Source: VRUE01 sp963748075 (GTDB lineage: Bacteria; Actinomycetota; Thermoleophilia; Solirubrobacterales; 70-9). From it: a DNA stretch of 64,000 nucleotides. A program made the translations under genes and the position numbers. The notes under the pieces are model-generated. The model saw nothing but the letters and a program-made list of their open reading frames with translations, ran no database searches and was not told where the DNA came from. Location of the stretch: the NCBI GenBank assembly GCA_963748075.1, contig CAVVHQ010000049.1, positions 62,001-126,000 of the forward strand, given 5' to 3'. Position 1 is the first letter of the stretch; each line of letters begins with the position of its first letter. This document shows, piece after piece, positions 54,159 through 63,869 of the stretch.

Positions 54159-55254
54159 GCGCCGCGCCCGGCACCTCGTCTGGGTCGCGATAGTCGTTCT
54201 GGTCGTCGGCTTCGCCGCCGCCCCGCCGCTCCTCTCGCACGACATATACAGCTACGTCGACTACGCCCGGCTCGGCGCCCTGCACGGCCTCGACCCCTAC
54301 GTTCACCCTCCGGCCGCGGCGCCCGCCGACCCCGCCTACTCCGACGTCACCTGGATCGGGGCGACCAGCGCCTACGGCCCGCTCTTCACCATCGCCACCT
54401 ACCCGCTCGCCTGGCTGCCGGTGACGGTGGCGGTCGCGGCGCTAAAGGCCACGGCGGGCGCCTCGGTGCTTGCGACCGCCGCGCTCGTCGCCCGACTCGC
54501 CCCGGTCCGCGGCGTCAGCCCGCTGGGGACCGCCGCCTTCGTGGCCCTCAACCCAGTCGTCCTCCTCCAGGTGGTCGGCGGCGGCCACAACGACGCAATC
54601 GCGATGCTCGTCGCCACCGCTGGGATAGCTGCGGTGCTCTCAGCGCGCGAGGCAAGCGGCGGCGCAGTTTTCGTCGCCGCCTTCGCCCTCAAGCCCCCCG
54701 CAGCCCTCGCCGCCCCGTTCGCGCTTGTCGCCTCCGCACGAGTGGGACTTTTGCCTCCGCATAAGGGGGCAAAAGCTCCATTCGACGCGAATCGCGAGCC
54801 GAGCCCGATCGCCGGCGCCACGTGCTCCCTCACCGGGCTCGCCGGCGCCGCACTCGCCGCGGCGACGATCGGCGTCGCTGCCTACCTCGCCTTCGGCTGG
54901 CACTGGCTCGACGCGATCGGGCTGGCGGGGGAGAACCAGGGCCGCACCACTCACATGAGCATCCCGATAACCGCGGCGCGCCTCACCGGCCTCGACCCGA
55001 CCGCGGTTCGCGCCGCCGCGCTCGCCACCTACGCCGTCCTGCTCGTCTACCTGCTGGTTCGCACCTGGCACGGCCACGACTGGCTCCGCAACGCCGCCTG
55101 GGCGAGCCTCGGCCTCCTTCTCGCCACCGCCTGGCTGCTCCCCTGGTACCTGATCTGGGCCCTGCCCCTCGTCGCCCTATCCAGGGACCGCCCGCTTCAG
55201 CTGCTCACGCTGGCATCGACGGCCTTCCAGCTCTTCGCCCGCGTCCCGTTGTGA
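54154..55254 (+). CDS. GT-C membrane glycosyltransferase (MptB/GT87-like)
   Basis: About 10 hydrophobic segments and the first-loop motif SHDIYSYVDYARLGALHGLD followed by PYVHPP mark a polyprenol-phosphate-sugar-dependent mannosyltransferase-type GT-C enzyme. NPVVLLQVVGGGHNDAIAML and LLPWYLIWALPLVALSRDRP support this. No proper start codon lies in frame near the N-terminus; the coordinate marks the open frame, and a frame error in the G-run at 54138-54144 is likely. Residues encoded by 54739-54784 derive from a hairpin element. Confidence 0.7.
   Translation, partial: NERRARHLVWVAIVVLVVGFAAAPPLLSHDIYSYVDYARLGALHGLDPYVHPPAAAPADPAYSDVTWIGATSAYGPLFTIATYPLAWLPVTVAVAALKATAGASVLATAALVARLAPVRGVSPLGTAAFVALNPVVLLQVVGGGHNDAIAMLVATAGIAAVLSAREASGGAVFVAAFALKPPAALAAPFALVASARVGLLPPHKGAKAPFDANREPSPIAGATCSLTGLAGAALAAATIGVAAYLAFGWHWLDAIGLAGENQGRTTHMSIPITAARLTGLDPTAVRAAALATYAVLLVYLLVRTWHGHDWLRNAAWASLGLLLATAWLLPWYLIWALPLVALSRDRPLQLLTLASTAFQLFARVPL
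54739..54784. repeat. Family E hairpin inside the GT-C gene
   Basis: CGAGTGG (54739-54745) with CCATTCG (54778-54784) and CTTTTGCC (54748-54755) with GGCAAAAG (54768-54775). Both arms and the CC..GGGG inner region match the birA leader hairpin at 29369-29416 with compensating differences. It encodes RVGLLPPHKGAKAPF between two membrane segments, where a loop insertion would be tolerated. Confidence 0.65.
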
Positions 55255-55276
55255 GAGCGCTCTTCGGAGGAGGAAC

Positions 55277-55515
55277 GGGGATCGGGTGCCCCTCGACCGG
55301 GCGGGCACTCGAAAGCGGCCGGTTGGGAAGGGAGAGGGTGTCCCCTGAACCGGCCACGGAAGCTCCTGGACGAGAGGAGGGGGAGGGGTGTCCCTCGAAC
55401 GGGCGGATACTCGAAGCGGCCGGTTGGGAAGGGAGAGGGTGTCCCCTGAACCGGCCACGGAAGCTCCTGGACGAGAGGAGGGGGAGGGGTGTCCCTCGAA
55501 CGGGCGGATACTCGA
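55277..55515. repeat. Tandem repeat, 101-bp period, about 2.4 copies
   Basis: GGTTGGGAAGGGAGAGGGTG recurs at 55321 and 55422, and CCCTCGAACGGGCGGATACT recurs at 55392 and 55493. The units lie between converging genes and contain no start of their own. Confidence 0.8.
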
Positions 55516-55559
55516 ATCGCCGGTCTCATTAGACCGGCGATTGTCCGGGCGAGGGACAC
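55489..55559. terminator. Long palindrome between convergent genes
   Basis: Outer arm GTGTCCCTCG (55489-55498) with CGAGGGACAC (55550-55559); inner arm AATCGCCGGTCT (55515-55526) with 55531-55542, loop CATT. The right flank is C-rich and the left flank G-rich, extending pairing. The site, between stops at 55254 and 55575, suits a bidirectional terminator. Confidence 0.7.
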
Positions 55560-55574
55560 CCTCCTCCCCCCCCC

Positions 55575-56648
55575 CTACAGAACCTCGGGCGAACGAACCG
55601 GCGTCTCCTGGCCGGCCGCCTCCGCCCGCTCCTCCTCGGGGGACGGATGCAGCACCCCGGTCGGGATCGACCAGCCCTCGCGCCGCCCCAGCGCAGTGAC
55701 GATCGCGACGTAGAACAGCTCGACGAGCGTCAGCACCCCACGTACCGCGATCGCGATCAGCGAGCCGACCGCGAAGCTCTTGCCCGGCACCGCGATCTTC
55801 ACCGCCCAGGCGAAGGCGGCGTCGCGGATCCCCAGCCCCGCCGGGGCGATGAGGGTGACGAGCGCCGCCACGTAGCCGACAGCCTGCGCCGAGCCCACCA
55901 CCGGCAGGTCGCTCAGCGGGATCGTGCTGACCGAGCGGGCGACGCAGTAGACGCCGACCGCGATCACCGCCCAGTTGAAGGCGTAGAAGAAAAGCAGGGC
56001 AATCACCCCGCGGAGCGGAATGACCGCCGGCAGCGGCTCGCGGCCGAAGGCGCGCAGGACGCGGTCGGCGAGCGGACCGAAGACGCGGGGATGCAGCAGG
56101 GCGATCGCCGCCGGGACCAGCAGCAGCACCGCCCAGCGCAGCGGCTGGCCCTGAAGGTCGGGGTGGCTGATGATGAAGTAGGCGGCGACGCAGATCGCCG
56201 CGGTGGCGGAGATCGCCTGTTCGTAGACGATGCTGGCGATCGTGATCCGCCGTGGCACCCCCGCCCGCTCGGAGAGCAGCACCCGGCCGAGCACGTAGAG
56301 AACGCTGCCCGGCACGTAGCGGGCGAGCAGCGGCTGACCCCACGCGACCTGCGCCCGGCCCGGCCCGATCCAGTAGCCGAGAAAGCGCAGGGTCAGGTCC
56401 CAGCCGAGGGCGCTGAGCGCGTAGAAGAGCGGCAGAACGGCGAAGGCCGGGATCAGCCAGAGGACGTGGAAGTGAACGCCCGAGTCCTTGATCTCCGACC
56501 ATTGGTCGACCACGGTGAGGACGAGGAAGCCGAAGACGAGGATCGCGATCCCAAGCTGGATCGCGAGGCGGACCCGCTTGCTGCGCGGCGGTTGCGTCCC
56601 GAACCGCGCTGCCGCCTCGCCTATTCGGTGCAACAAGGGTTGGCCCAC
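55575..56648 (-). CDS. UPF0104/lysylphosphatidylglycerol-synthase-TM-like membrane protein
   Basis: The 357-residue product has eight or so membrane helices. The family-typical region is LPVVGSAQAVGYVAALVTLI followed by APAGLGIRDAAFAWAVK, with the earlier GQPLLARYVPGSVLYVLGRV. This fold is found as a flippase-like domain in LPG synthases and as stand-alone UPF0104 proteins of uncertain role. GTG 56648 (VGQPLLHRIGEAAARFG) is the best start; the longer upstream frame is Arg/Ser-rich and not conserved. Confidence 0.8.
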   Translation of the reverse strand: MGQPLLHRIGEAAARFGTQPPRSKRVRLAIQLGIAILVFGFLVLTVVDQWSEIKDSGVHFHVLWLIPAFAVLPLFYALSALGWDLTLRFLGYWIGPGRAQVAWGQPLLARYVPGSVLYVLGRVLLSERAGVPRRITIASIVYEQAISATAAICVAAYFIISHPDLQGQPLRWAVLLLVPAAIALLHPRVFGPLADRVLRAFGREPLPAVIPLRGVIALLFFYAFNWAVIAVGVYCVARSVSTIPLSDLPVVGSAQAVGYVAALVTLIAPAGLGIRDAAFAWAVKIAVPGKSFAVGSLIAIAVRGVLTLVELFYVAIVTALGRREGWSIPTGVLHPSPEEERAEAAGQETPVRSPEVL

Positions 56649-56677
56649 ACCGCCGCACGATAGTGAGATAGGGGGTC

Positions 56678-56868
56678 GCCCATTCGACTGGCTACCCAAA
56701 ATCGGGATGCGTCGCCGCGGCTGGCGCGCGCCGGACCAGGGGGGAGCGGGGCGAGGACGCAGGGAGGCCGAATGGCAGCGCCACTTGGCCGACCGAGGAC
56801 GAAGTACCGCGCCGTCCGCCGCCGCCAGGCGCGCGCGCCTATGACTTTGCGATAGTCGTCGAATGGGC
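56678..56868 (+). promoter_or_regulatory. Long-range inverted repeat overlapping the thiL start
   Basis: GCCCATTCGAC (56678-56688) is complementary to GTCGAATGGGC (56858-56868). The right arm contains the thiL ATG (56863-56865). The 169-nt interior is G/C-rich with further GGCGCGC-type self-complementary stretches. The layout recalls the pyrE leader (11-bp closing arm next to a start codon). Confidence 0.55.
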
Positions 56869-57889
56869 GAGTTCGAGCTGTTGGCGCGAGTGCGGGAGCG
56901 ACTGCCGCCGCCGGGGCGGCAGGTACGGCTGGGCAGCGGCGACGACGCGGCGATCGTCGTGCCGGGCGGCGCCACCGTCACCTCGGTCGACGCGCTGATC
57001 GACGGCGTCCACTTCCGCCGCGACTGGACGAGCCTGGCCCAGATCGGTCGCAAGGCGCTCGCCGTCGCTCTCTCCGACCTGGCGGCGATGGGGGCCGAGC
57101 CGGGCGAGGCCTATGTCGTCCTCGGCGTCCCCACCGACCTCGACGAGGACGGCTGCCTGGAGCTGCTCGACGGGCTCGCCGCGCTGGCCGCGGAGACCGG
57201 CACGGCCCTGGCCGGCGGCGACGTCACCCGCGCCCCGGCGCTGACCCTGGCGATCACCGTGGTCGGCCACGCGGGGAGCACCGGGGAGCTGGTGACGCGC
57301 GGCGGGGCGCGCCCCGGCGACGTACTGGCGGTGACCGGCGAGCTGGGTGGCGCGGCGGCGGGGCTCCTGCTGCTCGAGCGCAGCGATCGAGCGCGGTCGA
57401 CTTTGAACCGCATAGCGACGCAAAAGTACGACCGCGCCCCGATCCGGCGGATTCCGTGAGCGCGGAGTGCTGGCGCGGCATCTGGAGCCGAGGCCGCAAC
57501 TGGAGGCGGGGCGGGCGCTGGCGAACGCAGGCGCGACGGCGATGATCGACCTCAGCGACGGCCTCGGCGGCGATGCCCGCCACCTCGCCACGGCGAGCGA
57601 GGTCGGACTGCGGATCGAGGCCGCCTCGCTGCCGCTCGCCGCCGGGGTCGTCGAGGTCGCGGCGGCGACCGGCCGCGACCCGCTCGAGCTCGCCGCCTCG
57701 GGCGGCGAAGACTACGAGCTGCTGGCGGCGCTGCCGCCGGACCGCTTCGACCAGGCGGCCGGGGCGGTCGCCGAGCCGGGCGGACCCGGGCTGACCCGGA
57801 TGGGCGACGTGTTCGCCGGCGAGGGGGTGGAGATCAGGCTGCCTGGCGGCGGGCTTCTGGACCCGATCGGGTTCGACCAGCTGAGTTGA
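56863..57889 (+). pseudogene. thiL: Thiamine-monophosphate kinase, interrupted by a hairpin insertion
   Basis: The N-terminal part (56863-57459) has RLGSGDDAAIVVPGGATVTS, HFRRDWTSLAQIGRKALAVA, LSDLAAMGAEPGEAYVVLG and LAGGDVTRAPALTLAITVVG. The C-terminal part (from about 57455 in another frame) has MIDLSDGLGGDARHLATASE and ELAASGGEDYELLAALPPDR. The two are separated by about 60 bp containing a palindrome (57391-57437) with stops in the second frame. Both ThiL halves are well conserved, so disruption is recent or is an assembly error. Confidence 0.82.
57391..57437. repeat. Palindrome inserted in thiL
   Basis: GCGCGGTCG (57391-57399) pairs with CGACCGCGC (57429-57437); next to it ACTTT pairs with AAAGT, giving a 47-nt hairpin with a GAACCGCATAGCGACGCA centre. 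ACTTT..GCAAAA-GTAC echoes the P1 stem of the family B elements. Confidence 0.6.
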
Positions 57890-58032
57890 GCGACGCACCG
57901 GGTCGAGCGAAGCGCCACCCCGCTCAGCAGCTCGCGCACGGCACGGCGCTCCAGCATCGCCTCCGCGACGCGAGCCGGCTCCGGCTTGTAGCAGCCTGCC
58001 TCGATCAGGGGCTTGAGCCGTGTCAGCTGCAT
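57712..58032 (-). CDS. Possible small FlgM-like protein (low confidence)
   Basis: From ATG 58032 the product begins MQLTRLKPLIEAGCYKPEPA then RVAEAMLERRAVRELLSG, which resembles the C-terminal helix of FlgM-type anti-sigma proteins (ALKxxIxxGxYxxDxxxVAxxM). After residue 40 the frame continues as Ser/Pro-rich sequence antisense to thiL, which is not credible; the native stop was probably near 57915. No other flagellar gene is in the window. Confidence 0.35.
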   Translation of the reverse strand: MQLTRLKPLIEAGCYKPEPARVAEAMLERRAVRELLSGVALRSTRCVAQLSWSNPIGSRSPPPGSLISTPSPANTSPIRVSPGPPGSATAPAAWSKRSGGSAASSS

Positions 58033-58150
58033 GCTTGCCCTATCGGACCTCCCGCCCCGATGCCTTAGTTCTTGGTACTCACACATCTGTCCAAGAGCGG
58101 CCCGGGCGAACGCCGCGGGCGCCCCCGGGCGCGGGGGATACGCTTTGTCT

Positions 58151-58842
<692 letters not shown>

Positions 58843-58846
<4 letters not shown>

Positions 58847-59898
58847 GGAACCTCCACCTGACACCGCTCGGCAGCATGATCACGACGGTGTCCCTGGTGA
58901 TCGGCGCGGGCACCTCGATCATCGTCTACGTCTGGGTCGTGGCGATCGGCGGCCATTCCGAGGCCGCCGGCCCGATCCTGATCGGTGGCCTGATCGCCCT
59001 GCTGCTGGCACTGGCGGTGGGGTTCTACTTCGCCCAGCTCGTGGCGACGCGGATACGGCGGATCGAGGACGCCGCGCGCAAGGTGGCCGACGGCGACTTT
59101 GCGACCCGCATCCCGGTCGACAACTCGGGCCAGCTCGGCCAGCTCGCCCGCACCTTCAACGAGATGCAGGGCCGCCTCGCCGAGCTGGACAGCGCCCGCA
59201 AGCAGTTCATCGCCAGCGCGTCGCACGAGCTGCGCACGCCGATCTTCAGCCTCGGTGGCTTCGTCGAGCTGCTCGAAGAGGAGGACCCGAGCCCCGAGGA
59301 GCGGGCCGAGTTCGTGCGCACGATGCGCCGGCAGGTCGAGCGCCTCACCAAGCTCACCACCGACCTGCTCGACCTCTCCCAGCTCGACGCCGGTGGCATC
59401 GTGATGCAGCCGCGCGGCGTCGACCTCAGCTCGGTGGCCCGCGACGTGGCACGCGAGTTCGGCCCGCGCGCCGACCGGCGCGGCTCGCGGCTCGAGCTGC
59501 GAACGACCGAACGGCCGGTGGCGGCCCTTGCCGACCCCGACCGGGTGCGGCAGATCGTCCGTATCCTGCTTGACAACGCCCTCACACACACGCCGCAGGG
59601 CACCAGCGTCACCGTGACCACCTACGCAATCAACCGCCGCGCCGAGCTGACCGTCTCCGACGGCGGCGGCGGCATCCCGCAGCGGGTTCAGGGCCGCATC
59701 TTCGAGCGCTTCTACACGGCCGATCCCTCGGGAGGGTCGGGACTCGGCCTGGCGATCGCCCGCGAGCTTGCACAGCGGATGAACGGCCGCATCGCGATCT
59801 CCTCGAGCCGGCGCTTCACCGCCTTCACGCTCGGCCTGCCGCCCGCGCCGGAGGGGCTGCCCCCGGCGGCGGCGGACCCGGCGAGGGCGACCGCGTGA
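58843..59898 (+). CDS. Membrane sensor histidine kinase
   Basis: The 351-residue kinase has two membrane helices (about 11-34 and 43-65) with a very short extracytoplasmic loop, a HAMP domain (RIRRIEDAARKVADGDFATR), the H-box ASASHELRTPIFSLGGFVEL with phospho-His, N-box RQIVRILLDNALTHTPQGTS and G-boxes SDGGGGIPQ and GGSGLGLAIARELA. The tiny outer loop suggests it senses a membrane-derived or protein partner signal. The stop overlaps the HtrA GTG. Confidence 0.95.
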
Positions 59899-61034
59899 GC
59901 CGGCGGCGGGCCGCAACCCTGGCGGCGCCGCTGGCGCTGCTCGCCGCCCTGCTGATCGGCTGCGGCGGCGACGGGGCGTCCGGCCCGGCGGGAGCGACGA
60001 AGACGACGACGCAGGTGGTCGTCCAGACCGCTGCGAACGGCTTCGACGCGGCGAAGGTCTACCGCGAAGCCTCACCCGGCGTGGTCACGATCCGCTCGAT
60101 CTTCGACGGCGGCGGCGCCGAAGGCTCCGGCTTCGTGCTCGACACCTCGGGCCGGATCGTCACCAATGCTCACGTCGTCACCGACGGCGAAGGCGGCGGC
60201 CGCAGGGAGGCGAAGGCGGTTTTCGTCGAGTTCCCGAATCGCAACGTGCTGCCGGCCAGGGTGGTCGGCTTCGACCCCTTCGCCGACGTCGCCCTGCTCG
60301 CGGTGAAGCCGGACGGCTTCGAGCTGCACCCGCTGAAGCTGGGCGACGACAGCGAACTGGTCGTCGGCCAGCCGGTGGCGGCAATCGGCAGCCCGTTCGG
60401 CGAGCAGCAGTCGCTCTCGGTCGGGATCGTCTCGGCGACCGACCGCTCGGTCGGCTCGCTGACCCAATTCCAGATCGAGGGCGCGATCCAGACCGACGCC
60501 TCGATCAACCCCGGCAACTCGGGCGGCCCGCTGCTCGACGCGGCGGCGCGCGTGATCGGGATCAACCAGCAGATCGAGACCAACTCCGGCGCCAACGACG
60601 GGGTCGGCTTCGCGGTGCCGATCTCAGCCGTGAAGCGCTCGCTCGCCCAGCTGAGGAAGGGCGGCAAGACCGAGTACGCCTACATCGGCGTCTCCAGCCA
60701 GGCGCTCTATCCGCAGCTCGCCCAGAAGCTGGGCCTCGACGCCCGCTTCGGTGGCCTGATAGCCGAAGTGGTGCCGGGCGGCCCGGCCGACAAGGCCGGG
60801 CTGAAGGGCGGCGACGAAGAGCTGCGCTTCCAGGGGGTTCCCTACCAGGTGGGCGGCGACACGATCCTCGCCGTCGACGGCCGCAAGGTGGTCCGCCCGG
60901 ACGACCTCGCCCGCTACATCTCCTCGTTCCCGCCCGGCCGCCAGGTGACGCTGGAGGTCCTCCACGCCGACGGCGGTCGGGACCAGGTGCAGGTCACGCT
61001 CGGCAAGCGGCCCGAGTCGGTCTCCAGCGGCTGA
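59895..61034 (+). CDS. HtrA/DegP-like serine protease lipoprotein with PDZ domain
   Basis: From GTG 59895 the 379-residue protein has a lipobox (ALLIGCGGD), then the trypsin-like triad: GRIVTNAHVVTDGEGG (His), FADVALLAVKPDG (Asp) and INPGNSGGPLLDAAARVIGI (Ser). A PDZ domain follows (GGLIAEVVPGGPADKAGLKG). It is a cell-envelope quality-control protease, co-transcribed with the two-component genes, which may respond to envelope stress. Confidence 0.93.
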   Translation: MSRRRAATLAAPLALLAALLIGCGGDGASGPAGATKTTTQVVVQTAANGFDAAKVYREASPGVVTIRSIFDGGGAEGSGFVLDTSGRIVTNAHVVTDGEGGGRREAKAVFVEFPNRNVLPARVVGFDPFADVALLAVKPDGFELHPLKLGDDSELVVGQPVAAIGSPFGEQQSLSVGIVSATDRSVGSLTQFQIEGAIQTDASINPGNSGGPLLDAAARVIGINQQIETNSGANDGVGFAVPISAVKRSLAQLRKGGKTEYAYIGVSSQALYPQLAQKLGLDARFGGLIAEVVPGGPADKAGLKGGDEELRFQGVPYQVGGDTILAVDGRKVVRPDDLARYISSFPPGRQVTLEVLHADGGRDQVQVTLGKRPESVSSG

Positions 61035-61082
61035 GCGGAACGGCCCACGGTTCAGGCTGGCGCTGTCTGTAGAAATCCGCGG

Positions 61083-62321
61083 GTGCTTCAGGAAGTCACC
61101 CTCGGCCAGAAGTCCCTCTCCGACTACACCCACATCGCCGGCAAGGCGCTGGCGGAGCAGATCCGCGAGCTGGCCGAGCCGCTGAAGGGAAGGCGCGTCC
61201 TGCACGTCAGCGCCACCGCCTTCGGCGGCGGCGTCTCGGAGATCCTCTACACGATCGTCCCGCTGATGCGCGACGCCGGGCTCGACGCCCACTGGCACGT
61301 GATCTTCGGCAAGGAAGAGTTCTACAACGCGACCAAGCTTCTGCACAACTCGCTGCAGGGCGCGGAGGAGACGCTGAGCGAGGAGCAGTGGGCGCTGTTC
61401 GAGGAGGTCAGCGCGCTCAACGCCGAGGACCTGCACGGCGGGTGGGACACGATCGTCGTCCACGACCCGCAGCCGATCGGCTTGCGCCGCGGTGCTGCCG
61501 AGAAGAGCCGCAACTGGATCTGGCGCTGCCACATCGACCTCTCCGAGCCCAACCCGGAGCCGATCGACCGGCTGCGGCCGCTGATCGAGGAGTACGACGC
61601 GACCGTCTGGCACATGCCCTCCTACGTGCCGGACGGGGTCGACGGCCACGACGGGGTGCGGATCGTGCCGCCGGCGATCGATCCGCTCTCGCCGAAGAAC
61701 ATGGCGTTCTCGCCCGACGACGCCGCCTTCGTCTGCCACCAGCTCGGGATCGACGTCGACCGGCCGCTGCTCACCCAGGTCTCCCGCTTCGACCCCTGGA
61801 AGGACCCGATCGGCGTGATCGACGCCTACCGGGCGGTGACCGCGGAGATGCCCGAGGTGCAGCTCGCCCTGGTCGGCTCGATGGCGACCGACGACCCGGA
61901 GGGCTGGGACTTCTTCCAGCGGACGGTCGAGTACGCCGACGGCGACCCCGACATCAAGATCCTCAACAACCTCAACAACGTCGGCGCGATCGAGGTCAAC
62001 GCCTTCCAGTCGCAATCCGACGTCTGCCTGCAGAAGTCGATCCGCGAGGGCTTCGGGCTGACCGTCACCGAGGCGCTCTGGAAGGGCCGGCCGACCGTGG
62101 CCGGCAAGGTCGGCGGCATCCCGCTGCAGATCGAGGACGGGACGAGCGGCTACCTGGTCGACTCGGCGGCGGAGTGCGCGCGGCGCTGCCGGGCGATCCT
62201 CGGCGACCCGGAGCTGGGCAAGCGGCTCGGCCGCAACGGCAAGGAACGCGCCCGCCGCGAATTTCTCTCGCCGCGCCTGCTGCGCGACTGGCTGCAGCTG
62301 CTCAGCGAGCTCGACGGCTAG
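61083..62321 (+). CDS. treT: Trehalose synthase (TreT-type GT4 glycosyltransferase)
   Basis: TreT joins NDP-glucose and glucose to trehalose. The 412-residue GT-B protein has GRRVLHVSATAFGGGVSEIL, WIWRCHIDLSEPNPEPIDRL, IDPLSPKNMAFSPDDA, TQVSRFDPWKDPIGVIDAYR and the donor-site LQKSIREGFGLTVTEALWKG with the conserved glutamates. It starts at GTG 61083. Adjacent otsA gives a second trehalose route. Confidence 0.88.
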   Translation: MLQEVTLGQKSLSDYTHIAGKALAEQIRELAEPLKGRRVLHVSATAFGGGVSEILYTIVPLMRDAGLDAHWHVIFGKEEFYNATKLLHNSLQGAEETLSEEQWALFEEVSALNAEDLHGGWDTIVVHDPQPIGLRRGAAEKSRNWIWRCHIDLSEPNPEPIDRLRPLIEEYDATVWHMPSYVPDGVDGHDGVRIVPPAIDPLSPKNMAFSPDDAAFVCHQLGIDVDRPLLTQVSRFDPWKDPIGVIDAYRAVTAEMPEVQLALVGSMATDDPEGWDFFQRTVEYADGDPDIKILNNLNNVGAIEVNAFQSQSDVCLQKSIREGFGLTVTEALWKGRPTVAGKVGGIPLQIEDGTSGYLVDSAAECARRCRAILGDPELGKRLGRNGKERARREFLSPRLLRDWLQLLSELDG

Positions 62322-62402
62322 AGCGCGGGACGCGCCGGTAGATAGATACCGATGTGGGCACTCAATCACCGGCACACCGGCACGTCGGGGTAAGGTCAGC
62401 GC

Positions 62403-63869
62403 GTGGCCATCGACGGCGATCCGCTGATAATCGTCTCGAATCGGGGACCCGCGCAGTTCGAGCGCGACGAGGTGGGCGAGCGCACCGTGCGCCGGGGCGG
62501 CGGCGGCCTGGTGACGGCGCTCTCCGGCCTCGTCTCCCACCGCAAGGCCCTGTGGATCGCCTCGGCGATGACCGACGAGGACGTCACCGTCTCCGAGGAG
62601 GAGGGAGGGCCGGTCGAGCTGTCGATCGACGGGATCGACTACCGGGTGTTGCTGGTCGGCAGCGACCCCGAAGCCTACGACCGCTTCTACAACATCATCG
62701 CCAACCCGATCCTCTGGTTCATCCAGCACTACCTCTGGGACCTCTCCAACGCGCCCGACATCCGCCAGGAGGAGCTGGACGCCTGGGACTACGGCTACCA
62801 GGCGGTCAACCGCGACATCGCCCGCGCCGTGCTGGGGCAGATCGAGGAGCGAAAGCGACCGCTGGTGATGCTGCACGACTATCACCTGTACACGGCCCCG
62901 GGGATGATCCGCGCCCAGCGCCCCGACGCCTTCCTCCACCACTTCGTCCACATCCCCTGGGGCCAGCCGGACAGCTGGCGGGTGCTGCCGGGGCGGATCC
63001 GCGAGGCGATCCTCCGCGGCATGCTCTCCAACGACATCATCGGCTTCCACACCCACGCCTACTGCATCAACTTCCTGCGCTGCTGCGAAGAACTGCTCGA
63101 GGCCGAGGTCGACTATGGGCGGGTGGCGGTGCACCATGCGGGCGGCGAGACGCTGGCCCGGGCCTACCCGCTCTCGATCGACGCCGAGCGACTGCTGCGG
63201 GTGGCCGAGTCGGCCGAGGTGGCCGAGTACGAGCGCGAGGTGCAGCGGCGGAGGCGCGAGCACCTGATCATCCGCGTCGACCGGGCCGACCTCTCGAAGA
63301 ACGTGCTGCGCGGCTTCACCGCCTTCGACGTCTTCCTCCAGCAGCACCCGGAGTTCCGCGAGAAGGTGACCTTCATCGCCCACCTGCAGCCCTCGCGGCA
63401 GGACGTGCCCGAGTACGCCGAGTACCTGGAGCGGATCGAGGCGCTGGTCGCGGTTGTCAACCACAACCACGGCACCACCGACTGGATGCCGATCGACCTG
63501 AAGATCTACGAGAACTTCACCGAGGCGGTGGCCCGCTACAAGCACTTCGACCTGCTGATGGTCAACTCGATCTTCGACGGGATGAACCTGGTCGCCAAGG
63601 AGGCCCCGGCGGTCAACGTCCGCGACGGGGTGCTGATGCTCTCCGAGAACACCGGCTCGCACGAGGAGCTGGCGGATTGCGTCCTCTCGGTCAACCCTTT
63701 CGACATCCAGGAGCAGGCCGACGCGATCTACCGGGCGCTGACCATGGACCCCGAGGAGCGGCGGGTGCGGGCGCAGCACCTGAAGGAGATCATCTACTCG
63801 CGCAATCCGGGGGATTGGGTGGACGAGCAGCTGCGGGACATCGCGGAGCTGCGCGAGGCGGTTGCGTAG
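62403..63869 (+). CDS. otsA: Trehalose-6-phosphate synthase (GT20)
   Basis: OtsA makes trehalose-6-phosphate from UDP-glucose and glucose-6-phosphate. The 488-residue product has LIIVSNRGPAQFERDEVGER, VMLHDYHLYTAPGMIRAQRP, FVHIPWGQPDSWRVLPGRIR, IIRVDRADLSKNVLRGFTAF, LVNSIFDGMNLVAKEAPAVN and LMLSENTGSHEELADCVLSV. Start GTG 62403. No otsB phosphatase gene lies within the remaining window. Confidence 0.92.
   Translation: MAIDGDPLIIVSNRGPAQFERDEVGERTVRRGGGGLVTALSGLVSHRKALWIASAMTDEDVTVSEEEGGPVELSIDGIDYRVLLVGSDPEAYDRFYNIIANPILWFIQHYLWDLSNAPDIRQEELDAWDYGYQAVNRDIARAVLGQIEERKRPLVMLHDYHLYTAPGMIRAQRPDAFLHHFVHIPWGQPDSWRVLPGRIREAILRGMLSNDIIGFHTHAYCINFLRCCEELLEAEVDYGRVAVHHAGGETLARAYPLSIDAERLLRVAESAEVAEYEREVQRRRREHLIIRVDRADLSKNVLRGFTAFDVFLQQHPEFREKVTFIAHLQPSRQDVPEYAEYLERIEALVAVVNHNHGTTDWMPIDLKIYENFTEAVARYKHFDLLMVNSIFDGMNLVAKEAPAVNVRDGVLMLSENTGSHEELADCVLSVNPFDIQEQADAIYRALTMDPEERRVRAQHLKEIIYSRNPGDWVDEQLRDIAELREAVA

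Noticed and set aside
51246..54245. 999-codon minus-strand frame covering the PBP gene
   Set aside because: Only its last 238 codons (the CPBP protease) are conserved; the rest is antisense to the class A PBP.
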